Source: Suilimivivens sp963638365
Lineage (GTDB): Bacteria; Bacillota; Clostridia; Lachnospirales; Lachnospiraceae
DNA: 64,000 nucleotides
Direction: 5' to 3'
NCBI GenBank assembly: GCA_963638365.1
Contig: CAVHRK010000025.1
Location: forward strand, 34,005-98,004
Numbering within the stretch: position 1 is the stretch's first letter; each line of letters begins with the position of its first letter. Both the position numbers and the translations under genes were made by a program. Positions 1 through 8,366 of this stretch are shown one piece after another. The notes under the pieces are model-generated. The model was not told where the DNA came from. It saw nothing but the letters and a program-made list of their open reading frames with translations, and searched no databases.

Positions 1-806
1 AAGGTAACGGCCGCTGCTGCACCGGCTCTCGCCGTACCGCCTGCTGCGATCTGCTGCAGTGCAAACTGTAACGGCTTTAACTGCTCATCACGCAAAAACA
101 TGCTTCCGGTATTGCCCCACATCTGCTGGAACTGGAAGATGGCCAGTGTCAGCCATGCAGGCTTTACATTCGGCATAACAATCTTCCAGAATACCTGATA
201 TTCGGAAGCGCCATCGAGTCTCGCCGATTCCATAAGGGAGGTCGGAAGCTGCTCCATAAACTGCTTCATCAGATAAAGTCCCATACCATAGGAGCACGCA
301 GGGAGGATCAATGCCAGATAATTGTTATTGATGCCGAGCCAGCTGATAATCATATAGTTCGGAATCTGGGTAACCGTCCAGGAAAACATCATGGATAAGA
401 CAACCATGTTAAACAAAAGCTTCTTTCCCGGAAACTCATGCTTGGCAAGCGGATAAGCGGCCAGGGATGCTAAAATGACATGCCCCACGGTTCCGAATCC
501 GGTAATGATAATCGTGTTTAAGATATATCTGGAAAACGGCACCCAGGAATCACTCATAATTGAGAACAGATCCGTAAAGTTTTCCAGTGTAGGGTTCCTC
601 ACGAAAATCTTCGGTGGGAACTGATAAATTTCATCGAGCGGTTTTAAGCAGTTATTGATAATCATGACAAGCGGCAGTGCCATAAACACACCACAGATTG
701 CCATCACAAAGAATAACAGGCTGTTTCCCGCCATGGAACGGTTTAATTTCTTCTGTCTGGGTTTGAAGAATCGATACTTTTTCTTTTTCATATAATCTTT
801 TGCCAT
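1..806 (-). CDS. Carbohydrate ABC transporter permease, MalG type (partial)
   Basis: Inner-membrane permease of a CUT1 sugar importer. About 268 residues are visible and the C-terminus runs off the left window edge. The visible part starts MAKDYMKKKKYRF, has a first membrane segment near residues 29-51 and further hydrophobic segments. It carries the EAA cytoplasmic loop ESARLDGASEYQVFWKIVMP, which docks the ATPase. The ATG follows directly after the stop codon of the upstream permease gene, so the two are translationally coupled. Family members of this type are about 275-300 residues, so only a short tail is missing. No ATPase gene is nearby, and a shared MsmK-like ATPase is inferred. The GH26 gene in the same operon suggests manno-oligosaccharides as substrate, which is inference. 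Confidence 0.9.
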   Translation of the reverse strand, partial: MAKDYMKKKKYRFFKPRQKKLNRSMAGNSLLFFVMAICGVFMALPLVMIINNCLKPLDEIYQFPPKIFVRNPTLENFTDLFSIMSDSWVPFSRYILNTIIITGFGTVGHVILASLAAYPLAKHEFPGKKLLFNMVVLSMMFSWTVTQIPNYMIISWLGINNNYLALILPACSYGMGLYLMKQFMEQLPTSLMESARLDGASEYQVFWKIVMPNVKPAWLTLAIFQFQQMWGNTGSMFLRDEQLKPLQFALQQIAAGGTARAGAAAAVT

Positions 807-1736
807 CTATTCTCCCACCCTTCCTAATAATTTCTGAACCAGTTTATTGGTACCAACCATGAGCAGGAAAAGAACCGTTGCAATCGCGGATGCATAACCC
901 ATATCGAATCGGGTTGAGCCATAATCCAGAAGGTGGGTTACCACGGTTGCACCTGCATAGTTTACGGAAGGATTACCGGCAAGCTGTATGGAAATATCCG
1001 CTACCGCAAAGGACTGGGTAATCTGCATAACCGCACCGAACATCAACTGCGGTTTCATGGCCGGAAGTGTGACATACCACAATTCCTGCCAGCGGTTCTT
1101 GACGCCGTCCAGCGCAGCGGCTTCATAAAGGCTCTTATCTACCGTCTGTAAACCTGCGATAAAGGAAAGGAAACCGGTACCTAAGGAGAGCCACAACTGA
1201 ACCACGATCAGACAGGGAAGGATGTACTTGGCATCCTGCATCCACAGCTTCTGCTCGTTGATGATTCCCCATTTTAAGAGAATACCGTTTAAGTAACCGT
1301 AACGGTCACCGGATAAAATGAGGCTCCATACCATGTAGGCATTACCACAGATGGACGGTGCATAAAAGATCAGGGTAAGCACCGTACGGATCTTGCTGGA
1401 AAACTCATTGATGATCCAGGCAAATAACAGACAGAGCAGGTAGCTGATCGGTCCGGTTACTACTGCAAAGATCAGGGTGTTCTTTAAGGAAATCAGGAAA
1501 ATATCATCCTCCAAAAACAGCTTGATGTAATTGTTCCAGCCGTTAAAGGTCGGCCACTCCAGCATGTTAAAGTAGGTAAAGCTCAAACAGATGGAGGTCA
1601 GTACCGGCAGAACCGTAAAAAGAAAAAACAAAATAAAATAAGGTGCCAGCATAATGTAGCATGCTTTATTCTTTTTTATCTGGTAGCGGAGCGTTCCCTG
1701 CTTCTTTGCTACCGCCAAAGCTTCACTTGACGCCAT
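807..1736 (-). CDS. Carbohydrate ABC transporter permease, MalF type
   Basis: First permease of the CUT1 importer, 309 residues. A cytoplasmic N-terminus of about 28 residues precedes a strong membrane segment (about 31-52), with further hydrophobic segments to the C-terminus. The EAA loop YEAAALDGVKNRWQELWYVT lies in the second half. The gene begins on the base after the stop of the solute-binding protein gene and ends on the base before the next permease start, so all three are tightly coupled. It pairs with the permease at 1-806. Transport of oligosaccharides is family knowledge; a beta-mannan substrate is inferred from the co-encoded GH26 enzyme. Confidence 0.93.
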   Translation of the reverse strand: MASSEALAVAKKQGTLRYQIKKNKACYIMLAPYFILFFLFTVLPVLTSICLSFTYFNMLEWPTFNGWNNYIKLFLEDDIFLISLKNTLIFAVVTGPISYLLCLLFAWIINEFSSKIRTVLTLIFYAPSICGNAYMVWSLILSGDRYGYLNGILLKWGIINEQKLWMQDAKYILPCLIVVQLWLSLGTGFLSFIAGLQTVDKSLYEAAALDGVKNRWQELWYVTLPAMKPQLMFGAVMQITQSFAVADISIQLAGNPSVNYAGATVVTHLLDYGSTRFDMGYASAIATVLFLLMVGTNKLVQKLLGRVGE

Positions 1737-4700
1737 TTATTTGCCCTCCTTCTGCAGATCTTCCAAGGTCGCAAGACCAAATTCTTTTCGTTTATAGGTA
1801 ATCTCATCATTGATGTAAAGTACCTTATCCATCAGCTCTTCTCTCGGTGATGCGGTATCGGTATCCGTCGTTACCGTGTAGAATGCGTTGTTTACATTAC
1901 GCCAGGAATAATAACCACCCGGTACCTGCGGAATGCCCTTTACCCAGGTAAAGGCTTCGGACAGTGCTTCGTAGGTATCCACCGGCCACGGCATGTTCTC
2001 AAAGGCTTCCTGATTGGCGGTTGCCACTCTGGCCGCGGATCCCATCAGGGATTCCATTTCCCGGTCAAATAAGGTCTGTACCTCTGCGGAGGTCCACCAT
2101 TTCAAGAACTCCCAGCAGGCATCCTTTTCTTCCGTATCTGCCATGATCATGCTGGCAAGTCCGGTACATCCAACCGAATGATCCACGGTTCCGTCTTCCT
2201 TTACGGTTCCGGGAACTACGGTGAAGTCCCAGAGTCCTGCAATATCCGGAGCGGAAACCTCCAAATTGTTATACGTTGTATAATCGGCAATGATGATCGG
2301 GCACTCACCGGTACGGAAACGCTCTTCCACGCTCGTCGTCTTATCCAGACCGTAATCGGTGTAGTACTCACAGTATTCCTTAAAGGTATTGACTGCAATG
2401 TCCGAATCCAGTGCGGAGGAAATTCCTCCCTCGTTGTAATACTCTCCACCGTTCTGGTAAAGCAGCATCGCGTAAACCTGTTCGGTCGGCAGCATACCAA
2501 ATTCCATCTGATTCTTGGCAAGCACGGACATCGTGACCTTTACTTCATCCCAGGTCTGTGGGATCTCCATGCCAAGCTCTGCTAAAATATCTTTCCGGTA
2601 GAACATCACCGGGAAGGTCTGTGTTTCCGGAAGTGCATAGACCGAACCGTCAAATCCAAATGCGGTCAGTGCACTGTCATAGAATCGCTCGGAAACGCTA
2701 TCAAAATCCTCAAACTGCGTCAGATCCAGTACTGCATTACGAAGTCCGTAGTTCACCGGCGTATCGTTACCGGTATTCAAAACCGCTCCGGCAATACCGT
2801 TGGTATTTGCAACCTGGATTGCCACATCCGGCCCTTCTCCTGCCAGTTCTGCACGAAGCAGGGTGTTCATATCGACAAGCTGTACATTCACATTAATGCC
2901 ATACACACTGGTAAAGGACTCATCGATCAGAGACCGGATAACATTCGCCTGATCCCGTCCGGTTCCAACCCAGAGTGTAATGGTCGTTGCATCACTCTCT
3001 TCGGAATCCGTTGCTCCTAACGAGTTATAGTCAATAATGAAGGAATAGAACAATCTGCGGATTTCATATACAAATTTATCCCAGAAGGAATTGTGTTCGA
3101 TCTTATTTTCCTTACCAGGTGAATACACCTGAATCCGGTCGATCTGTAATGGCTGTTGGATCACCTGTGTAATCCAGGTACCGCAGGCACGTACATTCTG
3201 CTTATAGGTGGATACGACCTTTACAAAACGTTCTTCATCGGCAATCAGATAATCGAGCTGATCCCTCATGGTGATCAGTACAGTTTCCTTATCGGAGGTC
3301 CGTCCGGAAGCTGCCCGGAGATCCAGGATCGCCTGATCGAGCTGATCCCTTACGGCCGTCATTTCTGCACTCAGTCCGGGAAGTGAGCTTTCAATCTGGT
3401 AGTCACGGTAGGTATCGGGTGATACACCGGTGATACGGATGACCTTACGGTAAATGGCATTCAACTGGGAAACACAATCCTGTACGCTGGAAATAACTTC
3501 GGAGAAATCACCAAGTACCACTTCCATTCGTAAAGTATGGGTTCCCTTTTCCAGATAAAAGTCATAGGGGTTTCCGTCCGCATCGGAGAGTACATCGCAT
3601 CTCCACTGGGAATCGTAGGTAAACCCGTAATCTTCCATTTCTTTAAAAGGAACTTCCCCATCAATCGTAATCTTTCGTGATACATAAATACCACGCATGA
3701 AGTTCTGTTTATCAAACAGGGAAATATTGACGTAACCGCTTTCCGGCACTTCAAATTCCCATTCCATCCACTGTCCTGCATCCGACCAGCTCTCTCCGCC
3801 GATCGTGTTGTTCAGAAGTTCCTTCGCGCTTGCCGGATAAACCGCCGGCGAAGACTGATCCTGCTTGGGATAAAGCATCTGGGAAGAGGTCTTCGTCACA
3901 TTCTCTGCCTGAATGGTAAGGTTCACATCAGTCGTTGCCTTAACCCCTTCTGCTTCCCACTGTTTCTTTACTTCTTCGTAGGGCTTCACTTCCTCTGAAT
4001 TCTTAAGATATAACTTATGAATCAGCATCGGCTCTCTCTGGGAGTTCATGGAAATCGTATGCGTGCCCTTCGTGAAATACACACATAACGGTGTGGTGAT
4101 GTAACCATTGCTGTCATACAGGCTTGCGGTTACCCATTCCGGAATTTCCACGGAAGTCGGCTTCATGTCATTATTCTGATTGTCCTTCCTCCAGGCGATG
4201 TCATATACTCCGTTTGCGAAACTCTCCTGCGCCACATCGGTAGACCAGACTCTCGAAAACTCAATCAGGGAAAGCTCTCCATAAGGGAGTTCTCCATCAA
4301 TAAAGAAGCTTCTCTGAATTTCGGAATTCTTACCTTCTACCGGATAATATTCAACCTGAAGTTCATACATGCCTTCTGCCGGAACATCCACTTCAAATTC
4401 AATATAGCCGTTTTCACTGGTCAGCACACTGTCTCCCGGCATTCCTTCATAATCGGAATAAATCTCCGGTGTCTTTTCACGGTCGCCTTCCATATAACTG
4501 ATGTAATCCGAAGCATTGATCTCAATCGTATCCTTCGGATAAGCAGCTCCTGCATGCTCATTCAGATACTCCATGAAACCGGGGATTTCATCGGCTACAG
4601 AATATGTACTGACAATTTCACGCGCTTCCTGTTGTGTTAAAGATGCTTCTGCTGCAGAAACATTCAGACTGCCAAGCTGCAGCGACGTTGCAATCTCCGC

Positions 4701-4751
4701 CACTGTAATCAGCAGCGCGATGCATTTTTTCTTAGTTGCTCGAAATTTCAT
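1737..4751 (-). CDS. Large modular extracellular solute-binding protein of the mannan-type importer
   Basis: Binding protein for the adjacent permeases, 1004 residues, more than twice the usual 400-450. The N-terminus is a Sec signal peptide (basic start, hydrophobic stretch, VSA/AEA cleavage-like site near 33) with no lipobox cysteine. Two similar beta-sandwich-like segments follow (about 60-255 and 275-440), each with a repeated pattern: FIDGELPYGE against TIDGEVPFKE, and KGTHTISM against KGTHTLRM. A helical stretch (about 455-610) comes next. The last ~390 residues are a type-1 solute-binding fold (ITLWVGTGRDQANVIRSL, FYRKDILAELGMEIPQTWDEV). The tandem modules may be carbohydrate-binding domains of CBM6/35 type, but this is judged from pattern only. 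How the protein stays at the cell surface is unclear. Confidence 0.85.
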   Translation of the reverse strand: MKFRATKKKCIALLITVAEIATSLQLGSLNVSAAEASLTQQEAREIVSTYSVADEIPGFMEYLNEHAGAAYPKDTIEINASDYISYMEGDREKTPEIYSDYEGMPGDSVLTSENGYIEFEVDVPAEGMYELQVEYYPVEGKNSEIQRSFFIDGELPYGELSLIEFSRVWSTDVAQESFANGVYDIAWRKDNQNNDMKPTSVEIPEWVTASLYDSNGYITTPLCVYFTKGTHTISMNSQREPMLIHKLYLKNSEEVKPYEEVKKQWEAEGVKATTDVNLTIQAENVTKTSSQMLYPKQDQSSPAVYPASAKELLNNTIGGESWSDAGQWMEWEFEVPESGYVNISLFDKQNFMRGIYVSRKITIDGEVPFKEMEDYGFTYDSQWRCDVLSDADGNPYDFYLEKGTHTLRMEVVLGDFSEVISSVQDCVSQLNAIYRKVIRITGVSPDTYRDYQIESSLPGLSAEMTAVRDQLDQAILDLRAASGRTSDKETVLITMRDQLDYLIADEERFVKVVSTYKQNVRACGTWITQVIQQPLQIDRIQVYSPGKENKIEHNSFWDKFVYEIRRLFYSFIIDYNSLGATDSEESDATTITLWVGTGRDQANVIRSLIDESFTSVYGINVNVQLVDMNTLLRAELAGEGPDVAIQVANTNGIAGAVLNTGNDTPVNYGLRNAVLDLTQFEDFDSVSERFYDSALTAFGFDGSVYALPETQTFPVMFYRKDILAELGMEIPQTWDEVKVTMSVLAKNQMEFGMLPTEQVYAMLLYQNGGEYYNEGGISSALDSDIAVNTFKEYCEYYTDYGLDKTTSVEERFRTGECPIIIADYTTYNNLEVSAPDIAGLWDFTVVPGTVKEDGTVDHSVGCTGLASMIMADTEEKDACWEFLKWWTSAEVQTLFDREMESLMGSAARVATANQEAFENMPWPVDTYEALSEAFTWVKGIPQVPGGYYSWRNVNNAFYTVTTDTDTASPREELMDKVLYINDEITYKRKEFGLATLEDLQKEGK

Positions 4752-4790
4752 ACCCTCTCATTACCTCCATGCATTAATGGGAATCTCTCG

Positions 4791-5495
4791 TTACTCATAG
4801 TACCATGCATCTTCACCCGGAGCGGGTGCAGGCATATATTTCCGAAGTGCTTTTTCCATCAGGAATGTGCTGGCGAAGCAAAATGCTCCCGGCCAGATAA
4901 AAATCATTGGGATTGGCAGGTAACGGAACCAGACAAACACAAGTAGTAAAAGTCCTGCCAGCAATATGGCTGTATACGGCAGGAACCGTACCGCCATAAC
5001 AAAAGAAAGCTTTACCATGGAAGAGATCTTCATGGTAAACCGTGACATCACGGGAAAGAGATAAATCAGAATGGCCCCTGTTATTACCAGAAGGCCTATG
5101 TAAAACTTCTGTAAGAATAACCCTGTCTCCTCCCCCGAAACTGCAGCTATATTCCACAAATACCAGATCAGTGAAATCCAGATCCCTGCCCCGACCGTAA
5201 TAAGGCTTCCTTTTACAAAGGTCCTTTTAAAGGAGGCCCAGTATTCCAGAAGCGGATAGCTCCGGTCCCTTCGTATGCTTTTCATCATCGCATAATAAAA
5301 CGAAGTGACGGCTGCGCCAATGGTAAACACCGGCAGACAGGAAATCAGAAATACAATATTTAAGATAATCACCCAGCCGGCCTTCGTCATGTAATACATC
5401 AATGGACTCTCCGGTGCAAACGGCTTAGGTTTCTTTTTGATTTTATAGGGATCGTTTTCTTCCTTGCGGCGGTCCCTTTTCTCTTCGTGCATCAT
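4791..5495 (-). CDS. YesL family (DUF624) membrane protein
   Basis: Integral membrane protein of 234 residues. The basic N-terminus (about 1-35) is followed by hydrophobic segments near 39-64, 95-115, 125-150 and 160-205. The pattern MTKAGWVIILNIVFLISCLPVFTIG-like, then a short YYAMMK segment, is typical of the DUF624/YesL family. Members are found next to CUT1 importers and polysaccharide-degrading enzymes; their biochemical role is not established. The ATG abuts the stop codon of the GH26 gene, and an SD-like GGAGGG sits 7 nt before it. The large binding-protein gene follows after 39 nt, so this is the second gene of the operon. Confidence 0.85.
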   Translation of the reverse strand: MMHEEKRDRRKEENDPYKIKKKPKPFAPESPLMYYMTKAGWVIILNIVFLISCLPVFTIGAAVTSFYYAMMKSIRRDRSYPLLEYWASFKRTFVKGSLITVGAGIWISLIWYLWNIAAVSGEETGLFLQKFYIGLLVITGAILIYLFPVMSRFTMKISSMVKLSFVMAVRFLPYTAILLAGLLLLVFVWFRYLPIPMIFIWPGAFCFASTFLMEKALRKYMPAPAPGEDAWYYE

Positions 5496-6620
5496 CTAAA
5501 AGCCCTCCCGGATGGGATAGGTTTTCAGATCCGGAAGATCTTCTAACGTAATCACATCTTCATCGTTGTATGCTTTTTTCAGCATCTCTTCCTCGGTATA
5601 CGTTTCATCCAGTGTGATGATCGACATACTCTTTACAACGAACTCACCCTGCCAGGTACACCACATGCCCCACATGGCTCCGTCTCTCTTGGCAAGCTCC
5701 GGATCAAATACACAGCCATTCTCCGTCATGTAAACTAGCTTATGTCCGGCACTGTAATTCGTTGCCGCATTCAGATATTTGGAAATCTGGGAGGTATATA
5801 CATGCTCTCCCGGATAAATGTCCTCTCCGATAATATCGACGTACTCATCTCCCGGATACCAGTCCTTGTCCTGACCGTTCCATACCCAGATCAGATTATT
5901 CAGTCCATATTCCTTCGTAAACTTCTCATACATGGCAATGTAAAGCTTCTTATAACTCTCCGGCCCTGCTGCGCCCCACCAGAACCATCCTCCGCTTGCT
6001 TCATGCAAGGGGCGGAACAGGATCGGCACATGGGCATCCTTAAGAATGGTCAGCTGCTGTGCAATCACATCCATATCACTCATTAAAAGCTCGTAGCCTT
6101 CCTCATCTTCCCCGTTCATGATTTTCGCAAGATCGAGGTTCGTATTCGATGTATAAAAGCTTCCTCCCCAGTCACCGGTAATGTAAGGCTCCGGTGCCGT
6201 CCAGTGCCAGTGCATGGCAACAATCTGTCCATTCTCCCATGCCGTCTGTGCATATTCGGTAGTATAACCCGTGGTTCCGTGTGCCACCCTCGACGGGGAA
6301 TAATCCATAAAGTCCATGGCAATGACCGCCGGAAGCTTTCCTGTTGTTTTCTTAATCGCCTGAATTTCCTTTCCGTAAGGTCCCTGGTCGCAGGTCTGTC
6401 CGGACAGGATCTTCGTCCCGTAAATATCACACAAATAACTGTATAATGCCCTCGCTTCGTCCGAAGCTTCCGGATTACACAGTGGTGTATCAATCTGATA
6501 AATGCTTTGATTCTCCGTTTCGGAATTTGTCATTTCTGTTCCCTTATTACCGCATCCTGCCAGTACCATTCCCAACACTCCCATCAGGATTGTTCCTACG
6601 AGAACTTTCTTGCTGCTCAT
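5496..6620 (-). CDS. GH26 endo-beta-mannanase lipoprotein
   Basis: Secreted, lipid-anchored glycoside hydrolase, 374 residues. The signal peptide ends in the lipobox LAGC (Cys23). The body is a GH26 (beta/alpha)8 catalytic domain: RPLHEASGGWFWWG holds the likely acid/base Glu207, and YMTEN the likely nucleophile Glu300. Aromatic residues of the MHWHW segment (about 136-140) line the expected substrate cleft. GH26 members hydrolyse beta-1,4-mannan, and a few act on beta-1,3-xylan or mixed beta-glucan. No extra binding module is fused. It is the first gene of the operon with YesL and the importer, which fits surface cleavage followed by oligosaccharide uptake. The SD GGAAGG lies 7 nt before the ATG. 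Confidence 0.92.
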   Translation of the reverse strand: MSSKKVLVGTILMGVLGMVLAGCGNKGTEMTNSETENQSIYQIDTPLCNPEASDEARALYSYLCDIYGTKILSGQTCDQGPYGKEIQAIKKTTGKLPAVIAMDFMDYSPSRVAHGTTGYTTEYAQTAWENGQIVAMHWHWTAPEPYITGDWGGSFYTSNTNLDLAKIMNGEDEEGYELLMSDMDVIAQQLTILKDAHVPILFRPLHEASGGWFWWGAAGPESYKKLYIAMYEKFTKEYGLNNLIWVWNGQDKDWYPGDEYVDIIGEDIYPGEHVYTSQISKYLNAATNYSAGHKLVYMTENGCVFDPELAKRDGAMWGMWCTWQGEFVVKSMSIITLDETYTEEEMLKKAYNDEDVITLEDLPDLKTYPIREGF

Positions 6621-6736
6621 CAGATAACCTTCCTTTAACTTTGTTAGTAACCTAATTTATAACTTTATTTATAACCTTTTGTTATACTTAAAAATGTACT
6701 ATCATTAACTCTTCTATACACCATTCATAATTGCTA

Positions 6737-6766
6737 ATAATATTGTTTTCTTGCGCTTTTTGTAAA
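6737..6766 (-). promoter_or_regulatory. Candidate sigma-A promoter of the GH26 operon
   Basis: Read on the minus strand, TTTACA (6766-6761) and TATTAT (6742-6737) are separated by 18 nt. They lie about 115 nt before the GH26 start codon. The intervening leader is AT-rich and holds two direct copies of TTTATAAC (plus strand 6656-6663 and 6668-6675) that could be operator half-sites. No transcript data; motif match only. Confidence 0.4.
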
Positions 6767-6826
6767 TTTTGTACAGTTACACAAAATCAGCCCCCCCTTT
6801 TTGTGAATTATTACAGAAGATATAGA

Positions 6827-6871
6827 TAAAAAAAGAGTTATGTAAAACATAATGCATGTTTTACATAACTC
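6827..6871 (-). terminator. Intrinsic terminator of the sodium-decarboxylase operon
   Basis: A perfect 16-bp stem (6835-6850 with 6856-6871, loop AATGC) is followed on the minus strand by a run of seven T. It lies 31 nt beyond the oadA-type stop codon and ends that operon before the GH26 promoter region. Confidence 0.88.
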
Positions 6872-6902
6872 ATAATAACCTTAATCGGTAAATTTTAATA
6901 AA

Positions 6903-8336
6903 TTAAATCGGGTAAGCTGCATTCTTGGTATCTGCCTGTGTCAGATCTACCTTTTCCTGCTGTGCCTGACGATACTTGAAGAAGTCGGTAGCAACCTGCG
7001 GGAATAATGCGTAAGATAATACGTCTTCATCCTGCTGCTTCCATTCCTTCATTTCAGACTCTAATTTGTCCATTTCGTTGGTTAAGCCTGCTGCATCTGC
7101 AGAACGGGATGTAAATCTCTGTTCACCTGGAATAACCTTATCAATTACTTCCTGATTCATCGGCTTAACGGTCTGTCCATACTTACCACGAAGCAGATCC
7201 TTGAACTCACCTGTTGCCATCTTATATCTCTCGCCCATAAGAACGTTAAATACAGCCTGTGTACCAACGATCTGGGAAGAAGGAGTAACAAGAGGGGGTT
7301 CACCACAGTCCTTACGAACTCTCGGGATCTCTTCCAACACATCCTGATACTTATCTTCTGCATGCTGTTCCTTTAACTGGCTAACCATGTTGGAAAGCAT
7401 ACCACCGGGTACCTGATATAATAAGGTCTTAATGTTAACGCCAAGAACCTTGGTGCTCATTAAACCGCTCTCTAAGCACTGTTCACGGTAAGGTCTGAAG
7501 TAATCAGCGATCTCTGCAAGGAGATTCTGATCATATCCGGTATCATAAGGAGTTCCCTTGAAGGTCTCAACCATAACTTCTGTTGCAGGCTGGGAAGTAC
7601 CCAGTGCGAACGGAGAAATTGCACAGTCGATGACATCAACGCCAGCTTCTACAGCCTTTAAGTAGGTCATGGAAGCTACACCGGAAGTATAATGGGTATG
7701 AAGCTGGATCGGGAGCTTGGTGTTCTCCTTCATAGCCTTGATAAGCTCTGCAGCCTTGTAAGGAACAAGCAGACCTGCCATATCCTTAATACAAATGGAA
7801 TCAGCACCCATCTCTTCAATCTTCTTAGCCATATCTGCCCAGTACTCTAAGGTATAAGCATCGCCTAAGGTATAGGATAAAGCAACCTGTGCCTCACCTC
7901 TGCCTTCCTGCTTCTTAATCTTCTCGGTAGCATCTACTGCAGCCTGTAAGTTACGAAGATCGTTCAAGCAGTCGAAAATACGGATTACATCAATACCGTT
8001 TGCGATAGACTTCTCTACGAAAGCGTATACAACGTCATCTGCGTAAGGTCTGTATCCTAAGATGTTCTGACCTCTGAAAAGCATCTGAAGCTTGGTATTC
8101 TTGAATCCATCTCTTAATTTACGAAGTCTGTCCCACGGATCCTCTTTCAGGAAACGAAGGGAAGCATCGAAAGTAGCTCCACCCCAGCACTCTACGGAAT
8201 GATAGCCAACTTTATCCATCTTGTCAACGATTGGAAGCATGATTTCGGTAGGCATTCTTGTTGCAATCAGAGACTGATGTGCATCACGAAGAACGGTTTC
8301 CATAATTCCAACCGGCTTTTTAACCTGATCTGCCAT
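6903..8336 (-). CDS. oadA: Oxaloacetate decarboxylase alpha-type (5S-like) carboxyltransferase without biotin domain
   Basis: Carboxyltransferase of about 477 residues that moves a carboxyl group between a 2-oxoacid (oxaloacetate/pyruvate) and carrier-bound biotin. It shows the HMGL/pyruvate-carboxylase signature ETVLRDAHQSLIATRMPT, the metal-binding IQLHTHYTSG, and the ICIKDMAG lysine motif. It stops after the conserved C-terminal PYC_OADA region and lacks the biotinyl domain of classical OadA; the carrier is the separate protein at 9559-9930. An ATG 15 nt upstream exists, but GGAGG lies inside its first codons and is 8 nt before the ATG chosen here. It is the last gene of the operon. The same architecture is seen in the 5S subunit of transcarboxylase and in pyruvate carboxylase subunit B. 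Confidence 0.9.
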   Translation of the reverse strand: MADQVKKPVGIMETVLRDAHQSLIATRMPTEIMLPIVDKMDKVGYHSVECWGGATFDASLRFLKEDPWDRLRKLRDGFKNTKLQMLFRGQNILGYRPYADDVVYAFVEKSIANGIDVIRIFDCLNDLRNLQAAVDATEKIKKQEGRGEAQVALSYTLGDAYTLEYWADMAKKIEEMGADSICIKDMAGLLVPYKAAELIKAMKENTKLPIQLHTHYTSGVASMTYLKAVEAGVDVIDCAISPFALGTSQPATEVMVETFKGTPYDTGYDQNLLAEIADYFRPYREQCLESGLMSTKVLGVNIKTLLYQVPGGMLSNMVSQLKEQHAEDKYQDVLEEIPRVRKDCGEPPLVTPSSQIVGTQAVFNVLMGERYKMATGEFKDLLRGKYGQTVKPMNQEVIDKVIPGEQRFTSRSADAAGLTNEMDKLESEMKEWKQQDEDVLSYALFPQVATDFFKYRQAQQEKVDLTQADTKNAAYPI

Positions 8337-8366
8337 TTTATTTTCCTCCATAATATTTTATTTAAT

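Noticed and set aside
2178..2585. 135-aa frame opposite the large binding protein
   Set aside because: No SD, no recognisable features, fully within the binding-protein gene.
4791..4810. GTTACTC near the yesL end as another copy of the AGTTAC motif
   Set aside because: It is part of the yesL stop region and only a 6-7 nt match, so not counted with the dispersed motif.
6790..6800. Run of seven C followed by five T upstream of GH26, a possible phase-variable tract
   Set aside because: It lies outside the candidate promoter and coding sequence, and a short homopolymer alone is weak evidence.
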